From assembly GCA_007128555.1 (NCBI GenBank), contig SKXF01000372.1:1-7481 (forward strand): 7,481 nt of DNA. The letters are read 5' to 3'. Shown here in pieces: positions 1 to 5,455 of the stretch (positions within the stretch are counted from its first letter, which is position 1; every line of letters starts with the position of its first letter). Origin of the DNA: Clostridia bacterium. GTDB lineage: Bacteria > Bacillota_E > SLMV01 > PUMD01. The notes under the pieces were generated by a model. That model made no database searches. It saw only the letters and a list, made by a program, of their open reading frames with translations, and was not told the origin of the DNA. Made by a program: the position numbers and the translations under genes.

Positions 1-1197
1 ACTGGGTCCATCGACCAGCACCGTCAGCTGGCAACCTTCCAGGGCCTGGTTCTTCTGCAGGGAGATCTCATACTGCAGCTGGTTCAGCCGGTTGAGGCGA
101 TCTTTCTTGACGTCATCGGGCACCTGGTCTTCGTACATGGCAGCCTGAGTTCCCGACCGCGGAGAATATAGAAAGCTGAAAGCACCATCGAAGCGAACCC
201 CGCGGAAGAGATCGCAGGTCTGCTCGAAATCCTCCTCGGTCTCACCCGGGAATCCCACGATTACGTCCGTGGTGATGGAGGCCCCCGGCGTCTTCTGGTC
301 GATCCGTTTCGCCAATTCGAGATAATCTTCCCGCGTGTAGCCGCGGTTCATGCGCTTCAGAATCCGATCACTTCCGCTCTGAACCGGCAAGTGAAAATGC
401 TCGCAGACCCGGTCCAGGTCGGCGATCCGGTCCACCAGGTCACCCGAGAAATCGCGGGGATGGGAGGTCGTATACCGGATCCACCGCAGCCCATCCACCT
501 CGTTGAGCAGGCTCAGAAGGTCGCCAAAACGCACGTCATCATCCCGGTCCCGACCGTACGAATTCACGTTCTGACCAAGCAGCGTAACCTCGCGAACCCC
601 ATCTGCAACCAGTCGCTCCACCTCACCGACAATATCCCCTGCTGGACGACTGATCTCCCTGCCCCGGACATAGGGCACGATGCAGTAGGTGCAGAAGTTG
701 TTGCAGCCGTATATGATCGGGACCCAGGCCCTGATCCCCTCCACCCGGCGCCTTGGCAGGTCCGTGGGAAGGACGCTCACCCCCTCCCCGGTCTCCCTCT
801 GCACCAGGATCTCATCGGAGCGCTGTGCTTCCTCCAGGAGCTCTGGCAGGCGGTGCAACTGATCGGTACCCAGGACAAAATCCACGTGAGGCACGCGGCG
901 TCGCAGCCTGTCCAGGGCGCCATCCTGCATGACCATACACCCGCAAACCCCGATCAAGACTTCGGGGTTCTTATACTTGTGCCGCTTCAGGCGCCCCAGT
1001 TCACCCAGGATTCGCTGTTCGGCACTGTCCCTCACGCAGCAGGTGTTCACCAGGATCAGGTCCGCTCCGGCGGCATCATCTGCCCGCGTGTATCCCAGGT
1101 CCTCCAGAACCCCCGACAGGACCTCGGAGTCGTGTTCGTTCATCTGACAACCATAGGTCTGAATATGGTAGTGCAATACCCCTACATCCTTGGTCAC
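1..1197 (-). CDS. miaB: tRNA-2-methylthio-N6-dimethylallyladenosine synthase MiaB (C-terminus cut by window edge)
   Basis: Radical-SAM methylthiotransferase that adds the 2-methylthio group to i6A37 in tRNAs reading UNN codons; cytosolic. 399 codons are visible, read from a GTG at 1197 leftward to base 1. An in-frame TAG lies two codons upstream (1201-1203), so this GTG is the first possible start; a GGTGGGGGG Shine-Dalgarno sits at 1204-1212. The N-terminal domain carries the auxiliary-cluster cysteines C17 (QTYGCQMN), C53 (NTC) and C87 (CGC). The radical-SAM motif CxxxCxxC is C165, C169, C172 in IIYGCNNFCTYCIVPY. Later family motifs include LLGQNVNSYG (207-216), HLPVQSGSD (269-277) and TDVIVGFPGETEEDF (310-324). 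The sequence ends just inside the expected TRAM domain (from about 387), so roughly 40-60 residues are missing off the edge. QNVNSYG and the NNFCTYC form favour MiaB over MtaB or RimO. C54 directly after the cluster ligand C53 is an extra cysteine. Confidence 0.95.
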   Translation of the reverse strand, partial: MTKDVGVLHYHIQTYGCQMNEHDSEVLSGVLEDLGYTRADDAAGADLILVNTCCVRDSAEQRILGELGRLKRHKYKNPEVLIGVCGCMVMQDGALDRLRRRVPHVDFVLGTDQLHRLPELLEEAQRSDEILVQRETGEGVSVLPTDLPRRRVEGIRAWVPIIYGCNNFCTYCIVPYVRGREISRPAGDIVGEVERLVADGVREVTLLGQNVNSYGRDRDDDVRFGDLLSLLNEVDGLRWIRYTTSHPRDFSGDLVDRIADLDRVCEHFHLPVQSGSDRILKRMNRGYTREDYLELAKRIDQKTPGASITTDVIVGFPGETEEDFEQTCDLFRGVRFDGAFSFLYSPRSGTQAAMYEDQVPDDVKKDRLNRLNQLQYEISLQKNQALEGCQLTVLVDGPS

Positions 1198-1233
1198 ATT
1201 CTACCCCCCACCATTGCCTTCTGATCTTAGATT

Positions 1234-1262
1234 AGGATACCACCGCCCCGCCCCATTGTCTC
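1234..1262 (-). promoter_or_regulatory. Possible sigma-70-type promoter for miaB
   Basis: On the minus strand GAGACA (-35, 1257-1262) is followed after exactly 17 bases by TATCCT (-10, 1234-1239); each matches 4 of 6 consensus bases. Initiation near 1227 would give a leader of about 30 bases ahead of the GTG at 1197. The spacer is very G-rich (ATGGGGCGGGGCGG). This rests on consensus matching only. No equally spaced promoter was found for the divergent gene at 1309. Confidence 0.3.
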
Positions 1263-1308
1263 CCCGAACCCCGCTGTGACACACTAAATGAAGCGAAGGG
1301 AGGATCCC

Positions 1309-1836
1309 ATGCTCAGCGAGGAAGGGCTCCTGCATCTGTGGAACCACATCTACAAGATGACCACGCCCGTGACCCCCCTGTCTTCAGACTGCGGTCGGCT
1401 CTGCGATGCCGTATGCTGCAAGGACTGGGCACCGGGGGTAGGCGTCTACCTGTTCCCCGGTGAGCAGCTCCTCATCGGCGATCAGCCCTGGCTAAGACGC
1501 AAGTGGCACGATTCACGCCACTACGTCTTTCCCCCCTCCTGGGACCGGGGTGGCTGGTTTGTAACCTGCAACGAGGACTGTCCCCGGCATCTACGCCCCT
1601 TCGCATGTCGCACCTTCCCTCTGACCGCTGATCTCGACGAAGAGGGAAATCTCAGCATGGTACTGGATCATAACGGCGCCTCAATCTGCCCCCTGGTGCA
1701 ATCAGACACCCCGGAGCTTCTCACTGCACGGTTCAGGGCGACAATGAAACGGGCCTGGGAAATCCTCTTATGCCTCGAACCTATACGCGACGACGTGCTT
1801 CTTGCTTCATCGCGCAGAAGATCACAGGAAACATGA
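1309..1836 (+). CDS. Cysteine-cluster (YkgJ-like, putative Zn/Fe-chelating) protein
   Basis: 175-residue soluble protein of unknown function. Its N-terminal half has a CxxxCxxxCC cluster, C28, C32, C36, C37 (DCGRLCDAVCC). Further cysteines are C87 and C91 (CNEDC), C100 (FACRTFPL), C127 (ICPL) and C155. This resembles the UPF0153/YkgJ group, where such cysteines are thought to hold zinc or an iron-sulfur cluster; the CPRHLRPFACRTFPL segment is the most recognisable piece. No signal peptide or membrane segment is visible. The start at 1309 is chosen because AAGGGAGG (1296-1303) lies 5 bases upstream. An in-frame ATG at 1288 would add seven residues (MKRREDP), but that Shine-Dalgarno would then lie inside the coding region. 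It is divergent from miaB and followed by a 247-base gap, so it is probably a single-gene unit. I infer metal binding from the cysteine pattern only; substrate and role are unknown. Confidence 0.85.
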   Translation: MLSEEGLLHLWNHIYKMTTPVTPLSSDCGRLCDAVCCKDWAPGVGVYLFPGEQLLIGDQPWLRRKWHDSRHYVFPPSWDRGGWFVTCNEDCPRHLRPFACRTFPLTADLDEEGNLSMVLDHNGASICPLVQSDTPELLTARFRATMKRAWEILLCLEPIRDDVLLASSRRRSQET

Positions 1837-1858
1837 AAGGACCTGTCTTGCCGTTTAG

Positions 1859-1890
1859 CTCCGGCGACGGCCCGGCTACGACAGCCGGAG
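1859..1890 (+). terminator. Weak hairpin after the Cys-cluster gene
   Basis: CTCCGGC (1859-1865) can pair with GCCGGAG (1884-1890), a 7-bp GC-rich stem with an 18-base loop, 22 bases past the stop codon. There is no T-run after it (GGCGCC follows), so termination is doubtful. The rest of the 1837-2083 gap shows only a small GCTGC-GCC-GCAGC inverted repeat at 2042-2054. I found no convincing promoter or RNA in it. Confidence 0.2.
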
Positions 1891-2083
1891 GGCGCCTTGC
1901 GACACTTCAGCTCCGTGCAGCGGTGACCCCTTTCGCGCCTGTGATTCCCTCGGGCACGGCTCACACAGACGATGGTCTATGTACGCCGTGGATTGGTGTC
2001 GATGAGTCGGAAATTGCTGCAGGTCATCGAGTTGCAGTCCTGCTGCGCCGCAGCTCAATGGGAACATGGAAAGGGAGACCATC

Positions 2084-2728
2084 ATGGAGCCACCCCGTAA
2101 GAAGCCTCAAGATGAACCGGTGATGCGCGTGGAGGATTGTCGCATCATGACCGTCTCCGTCGATTCGCTCTCTGATTACTGCAAGGTCCCTATCCGTTTC
2201 CGCGGGACCTCCGTTCTCGAAGTACGGTCACTCGAGAACGGCTTTGGAGGTATCATCCTGGAGGAACGGGACGTCACGCCGTTCTACAAGGACTACGACG
2301 CCTGGGAAACACCCTGGTTGTGGCCAGAGCAGTTCGACACAGCGAACTGGAGGTTCTACCTGGCCATGGCGGGGACCGGACCCGTCGGTGCAGCCACGTT
2401 GGCCATGAAGACCAGGGGAGTTCGCATGCTGGAAGGCAGGGATGACCTGGCCTGTCTCTGGGACCTAAGAGTTCATCCCGAATGGCGCGGACAGGGTCTT
2501 GGAACCGAGCTGTTTCGGACTGCCGCCCTGGATGCCAGGGCGTCTGGATATATATGGCTCAAGGTAGAGACCCAGAACAACAACGTCGGCGCAAACAGGT
2601 TCTACCATGGCCAGGGCTGTCACCTTGGACAGGTGCACCTGCATGCCTACGACCACGAGCCCGGTGGTAGCAGCGAGGTTATGCTCATCTGGTACTTGGA
2701 CTTGAAGGATGGGACTGCTGGCCACTGA
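2084..2728 (+). CDS. GNAT N-acetyltransferase, SatA/streptothricin-acetyltransferase-like
   Basis: 214-residue acetyl-CoA-dependent N-acetyltransferase. The acetyl-CoA pyrophosphate-binding motif A is VHPEWRGQGLGTELF (130-144, with RGQGLG at 135-140). It is followed by VETQNNN (161-167) and RFYHGQGCHLGQV (172-184). The ETQ-NN ... FY ... G sequence and the ending VMLIWYLDL (199-207) match the layout of Bacillus SatA/YyaR streptothricin acetyltransferases (ETQDNN, FYHNCGF, FWYL) as I remember them; those modify the beta-lysine group of streptothricin. The N-terminal part (SLSDYCKVPIRF, 28-39) is typical of a wider set of related uncharacterised GNATs, so drug resistance is a guess. Start at 2084: AAAGGGAG (2070-2077) lies 6 bases upstream. 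The in-frame ATG at 2066 has no good Shine-Dalgarno and would place this one inside the gene. It stands alone, convergent with the dehydrogenase at 3017-3838. Confidence 0.87.
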   Translation: MEPPRKKPQDEPVMRVEDCRIMTVSVDSLSDYCKVPIRFRGTSVLEVRSLENGFGGIILEERDVTPFYKDYDAWETPWLWPEQFDTANWRFYLAMAGTGPVGAATLAMKTRGVRMLEGRDDLACLWDLRVHPEWRGQGLGTELFRTAALDARASGYIWLKVETQNNNVGANRFYHGQGCHLGQVHLHAYDHEPGGSSEVMLIWYLDLKDGTAGH

Positions 2729-2747
2729 AGCCTGGCTTCCCCGGAGT

Positions 2748-2987
2748 TCATAGGACATCCGAGGATATCGCAGTGTTGTCGTCGTGATGGACTCGCACCC
2801 TGTCCCGGAGATCCAGGAAGGGATCCTGTCCAGAATCCCTCGGGTGGCCCAGGCACCCCCGGTCGTCGCCGTGAAGGCCAGCCGTGGGCCCTCCCCCACC
2901 TCGTCGGCGGGAACAACGATATCGCCCGCCGCCATCCCACCAACCCTGATCTCATCCCAATGCTTTTCGCCAAGTCTTCTCGGTCAG
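2748..2987 (-). pseudogene. Possible frameshifted small ORF downstream of the SDR gene
   Basis: Seventeen bases after the dehydrogenase stop, the minus strand has a perfect TAGGAGG (2994-3000) and, 6 bases later, CTG ACC GAG AAG ACT TGG (from 2987). That frame stops at a TGA after 11 codons. Removing a single base near 2969 would join it to a frame open from 2983 leftward, reading EKHWDEIRVGGMAAGDIVV and on through EVGEGPRLAF. That stretch has high GC at third positions and reads like protein. Its frame runs on into the antisense of the GNAT gene, so its true end is unclear; the original CTG frame has a TGA at 2748-2750. I do not recognise a family. It may be a decayed gene once co-transcribed with the SDR gene, a gene with a sequencing error, or chance. 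The remainder of 2729-3016 holds nothing else I can support. Confidence 0.25.
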
Positions 2988-3016
2988 GGGGTGCCTCCTA
3001 TTGGAGCGACGCCGGC

Positions 3017-3838
3017 TCAGCCGTCGGATTCTCTCCCCGTCACCCAGTCGTACCGGGGGTCGTCATCGATGATGGGATGGCCGGCCCTGGTACCGATGCC
3101 AGCGGCTCCATCAACCTCCCAGACCGCACCGCAAACATAGCCGGAATACTCCGAGGCCAAGAACATGGTGACCCAGGCAACCTCTTCGGGCTCACCGGGA
3201 CGCTCCAGGGGCAGCGTCGGAATCCGCTTGCTCAGGCCTTGAGCCATCCTGGGCGGCAGCGGTTTAGGCTGCGTGTCAATGAGGCCGGGGCTGACGGCGT
3301 TGACCAATATGTCGTGAGGCGCCAGCTCGATGGCTGCAACCCGGGTAAAACTCTCCACGGCTGCCCGGCTGGAAGCGTAGGCGGCCGCTCCTGCGGAGCC
3401 ACGCCTGGAGACTCCCGAGGAGAAGTTGATGATTCGACCCTCGCGACCGCCATCAATCATCGCTCGGGCCGCTGCCTGGGTCATGAGGAAGGTGCCGCGA
3501 CAGTTGACGGCATACACCGTGTCCCAGACCTCAACGGTCTCTTCCAGGAGGGCAGCGTGGGGCGCCACTGCAGCGTTGTTGACACAGATGTCCAGTCGTT
3601 CGAACTCATCGACGCACTTCTCCACGATCGACCTGGCCCCGCCCGGGGTGCTGATATCGGCGACGATGGAGGCGATCCTTGCCTCAAAGGACTCGCAGGT
3701 CTCGGACAACCCCTCGGCATCCCGATCCGCCGCCAGGACCATGGCCCCGGCATCGTGAAAGGTCCTGACCATGGTGCGCCCAATCCCCCGGGCTGCTCCC
3801 GTTATGATTACTGCTTTGCCAGCGAAATCAAACCGCAT
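3017..3838 (-). CDS. Short-chain dehydrogenase/reductase (SDR), classical type with YxxxR
   Basis: 273-residue NAD(P)-dependent oxidoreductase of the classical SDR family; the substrate cannot be told from sequence. The Rossmann dinucleotide motif TGAARGIG is at 13-20, and an Asp after beta-2 (AADRD, D38) favours NAD(H) over NADP(H). NNAA is at 87-90, catalytic Ser S141 (NFSSG) and Tyr Y154 (AAYASSRAA), and SPGLIDT at 183-189. The position normally held by the catalytic lysine (YxxxK) is Arg158 (codon CGG). The usual C-terminal VDGG region reads EVDGAAG (241-247) and is followed by an unusual tail of about 25 residues rich in D, P and R. Start ATG at 3838 has GAGAGGGG (3846-3853) 7 bases upstream. 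It is divergent from the S-layer gene across a 407-base gap, and downstream lies a possible broken ORF. The K-to-R change could lower or alter activity; the rest of the fold motifs look intact, so I do not call it a pseudogene. Confidence 0.93.
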   Translation of the reverse strand: MRFDFAGKAVIITGAARGIGRTMVRTFHDAGAMVLAADRDAEGLSETCESFEARIASIVADISTPGGARSIVEKCVDEFERLDICVNNAAVAPHAALLEETVEVWDTVYAVNCRGTFLMTQAAARAMIDGGREGRIINFSSGVSRRGSAGAAAYASSRAAVESFTRVAAIELAPHDILVNAVSPGLIDTQPKPLPPRMAQGLSKRIPTLPLERPGEPEEVAWVTMFLASEYSGYVCGAVWEVDGAAGIGTRAGHPIIDDDPRYDWVTGRESDG

Positions 3839-3874
3839 TGTTGTTCCCCTCTCTGATACAAGTTGATCTGGATA

Positions 3875-3887
3875 ATGCTCACAGCAT
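3875..3887. promoter_or_regulatory. 13-bp operator-like palindrome upstream of the SDR gene
   Basis: ATGCT (3875-3879), CAC, AGCAT (3883-3887) is a perfect inverted repeat with 5-bp arms, 37 bases upstream of the SDR start codon. Size and place suit a binding site for a dimeric regulator or overlap with the promoter. Short palindromes like this also occur by chance, and no regulator gene is in the window. Confidence 0.2.
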
Positions 3888-4072
3888 GCAATCTATCATC
3901 GGCAGGGCTTCCATATACATAAGTGATCGCCGTACCGCTACAACTAGTCGCTTCGCCTTAAGTGTGAACAAACCTTCAACCACTGGCGCATGCGATCATT
4001 GCAAAACTACCGGATACACGCGACCCCCTGAATCTACAAACCGCCAACTATCGACATATCGAAGATTGCTCT

Positions 4073-4088
4073 GGACAGGCGGACAGGC
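4073..4088. repeat. Tandem 8-bp repeat (2 x GGACAGGC)
   Basis: Two exact adjacent copies of GGACAGGC lie about 160 bases upstream of the S-layer-homology gene. This could be a slippage duplication or paired regulatory half-sites; only the repetition itself is seen. Confidence 0.6.
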
Positions 4089-4245
4089 TTGGCGCTACGA
4101 AACGGTTGTCAATGCTAGACCGGTAAGCAGGAAAAGCCAGGCCTCAAGGCGAAGTTTATAAAGCTTGTTAGTCATTACCACAACACGTTGGCGTATCGAC
4201 GAGTCTCGCACCGGCGAAGTCTCCATGACAATGAGGAGGTAGTGA

Positions 4246-5229
4246 ATGGGATTTTCTAAGCGATTCTTGACGGTTGCACTGGTGGTAGCGTTGGTTCTGG
4301 CGTCCGTGTCCGTTGCATTCGCGGACGACACACCGAAGACAGAGGCAAAAGCCGAGGTTCTCCATGCACTCGATCTGTTTCTGGGAGTAGACCTCGAGGT
4401 TTTCACCCCGAACCTGGAGGGCGCCACGGACAGGGCTGCGGCCATGGTCATGGTGGCCCGTGCCCTGGACTGGGTCAACTCCGAGGACTGGGACGCAGAA
4501 GGAGTAAGCGGCTTTGAGGATGTACCCGAATGGGCCGAGCCGCACGTGGCATACGCAGTCAGCATGGAAATAACATACGGTGTCGGAGATGACCGGTTCG
4601 GAAACGACATGGACGTCACCGAGAGGCAGCTGCAGACCTGGTTCGACCGCGCCCTGGGCAAAGGCGACACCTGGATCGACAACGAGGACCTCGACAACGC
4701 GACCGCCCTCCTTCGATCCGACCTGGTCGATCACACCTGGAACGCCCTGATGCAGGTTCCCGTCGACGGCGAGGAAACCCTCATTGAAACCATCATCGGT
4801 GACGACGAAGGCATGTTGCTCATTGCCCTCGCCGGCGGCCTGGTGCCCCTCAAGGAGATCGACATTGATCCGGACGAGTACGAGATAACCGTTGACGACC
4901 TGGAGAAGGCCTTCTACGCTCCCGGTGACACCCTCGAGTTCACGGTCAGGGGATTGGAGCCGCTCACCCGCCAGGTCATTCACGTACGAATTCACACGGG
5001 AGGTCCCGGTTTCCCCTTCTTCGGCGATGAGACCTTCGTGGATCCCAGCGTTGAGGAAGGCATCGTCGGAAGCGACGGAAGCATCACCATCTCCGGCGAA
5101 CTCAGGGATGATCTTCCCGAGGGTACGGTGGTCATCACCGTCCCCGGTTACGGCTACACCATTGACAATCCACTGACCCTGACCAGCGACGGTATGCACG
5201 TCATGATCGGTACCGACGAGTCCGAGTAG
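4246..5229 (+). CDS. Secreted acidic S-layer-homology (SLH) domain protein
   Basis: 327-residue exported protein. A Sec signal peptide covers 1-26: basic MGFSKR, a hydrophobic core of V/L/A to about residue 24, and AFA just before DD. SLH-type repeats follow. A partial one at about 35-76 has ATDRAAAMVMVARAL in place of the usual TRAE region. A fuller one at about 88-138 has GFEDVPEWAEPHVAYAV, ITYGVGDDRF and VTERQ. A degenerate third tail lies near 155-185 (LLRSDLVDHTWNALM). SLH domains normally tie proteins to pyruvylated cell-wall polymers. Residues 204-327 look beta-rich and Ig-like (FYAPGDTLEFTVRGLEP, SDGSITISGEL, PEGTVVITV). By eye the mature chain has about 66 D/E against about 15 K/R, so it is strongly acidic and may bind cations. 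The start is supported by GAGGAGGT (4233-4240) 5 bases upstream. It is a single gene ending in a strong hairpin. Role inferred: cell-surface or S-layer component. Confidence 0.9.
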   Translation: MGFSKRFLTVALVVALVLASVSVAFADDTPKTEAKAEVLHALDLFLGVDLEVFTPNLEGATDRAAAMVMVARALDWVNSEDWDAEGVSGFEDVPEWAEPHVAYAVSMEITYGVGDDRFGNDMDVTERQLQTWFDRALGKGDTWIDNEDLDNATALLRSDLVDHTWNALMQVPVDGEETLIETIIGDDEGMLLIALAGGLVPLKEIDIDPDEYEITVDDLEKAFYAPGDTLEFTVRGLEPLTRQVIHVRIHTGGPGFPFFGDETFVDPSVEEGIVGSDGSITISGELRDDLPEGTVVITVPGYGYTIDNPLTLTSDGMHVMIGTDESE

Positions 5230-5257
5230 GCGGCGACCGCAATCCATCAACAGGATC

Positions 5258-5293
5258 TCGGCCCGCAGGAGAAAATCTTCTCCTGCGGGCCGA
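5258..5293 (+). terminator. Strong 16-bp hairpin after the SLH gene (U-tract absent)
   Basis: TCGGCCCGCAGGAGAA (5258-5273) pairs perfectly with 5278-5293 around a 4-base AATC loop, starting 28 bases after the SLH stop codon. The 16-bp stem lies between two convergent genes. There is no T-run on either side, so if it terminates it is not a textbook intrinsic terminator. It might also be an mRNA 3'-end stabiliser or a bidirectional barrier. The remaining gap to 5455 shows only a 6-bp hairpin at 5405-5423 and an 11-bp GAGATGATCTC palindrome at 5322-5332. Confidence 0.65.
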
Positions 5294-5455
5294 AGCTTGG
5301 GAATACCCGTCACGAAGAGGCGAGATGATCTCATCGGTGACGATCTCCCCGGGAACCGCCCACCAGGGGCACCTCCCTCTCCTCGCTGCACTCCTATGCC
5401 AGACACCGGGTATCATCCCCGGTCACACCCTTGCAATCTTGCGGTATCTCGATCG

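Larger units (their letters stand above)
3839..4245. other. 407-base divergent intergenic region, AT-richer than its neighbours
   Basis: This separates the minus-strand SDR gene from the plus-strand S-layer-homology gene and should hold both promoters. It is visibly richer in A and T than the flanking genes. Elements seen are: an ATGCT-CAC-AGCAT palindrome at 3875-3887; tandem GGACAGGC copies at 4073-4088; TATAAA at 4157-4162 on the plus strand without a matching -35; and the S-layer gene's GAGGAGGT at 4233-4240. No -35/-10 pair of good quality stood out on either strand. I could not match it to a known riboswitch (no cobalamin-box or GEMM consensus). Open frames crossing it use poor starts and look non-coding. 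Confidence 0.6.

Noticed and set aside
391..1224. 277-residue plus-strand open frame
   Set aside because: It lies antisense to miaB, whose frame carries all family motifs; the translation is low-complexity proline, histidine and glutamine text with no domain.
1288..1308. ATG at 1288 as start of the Cys-cluster gene
   Set aside because: The strong AAGGGAGG would fall inside the coding region; it is ideally spaced for the ATG at 1309.
2066..2083. ATG at 2066 as start of the acetyltransferase
   Set aside because: No Shine-Dalgarno ahead of it; AAAGGGAG at 2070-2077 serves the ATG at 2084.
3838..4161. 107-residue plus-strand frame in the AT-rich gap
   Set aside because: Starts at TTG with no Shine-Dalgarno and overlaps the SDR start; composition looks random.
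4081..4162. Promoter for the SLH gene from TTGGCG/TGCTAG, TTGTCA or TATAAA
   Set aside because: None forms a -35/-10 pair with both good match and 16-18 spacing, so no promoter is annotated.
3980..4245. Riboswitch (cyclic-di-GMP or cobalamin type) in the SLH leader
   Set aside because: The conserved core sequences of these classes are not visible; only short unrelated repeats are present.
4168..5406. 412-residue minus-strand open frame
   Set aside because: Antisense of the SLH gene, extending through the hairpin; the plus strand has the signal peptide, Shine-Dalgarno and SLH motifs. The long frame is a by-product of GC-rich codon use.
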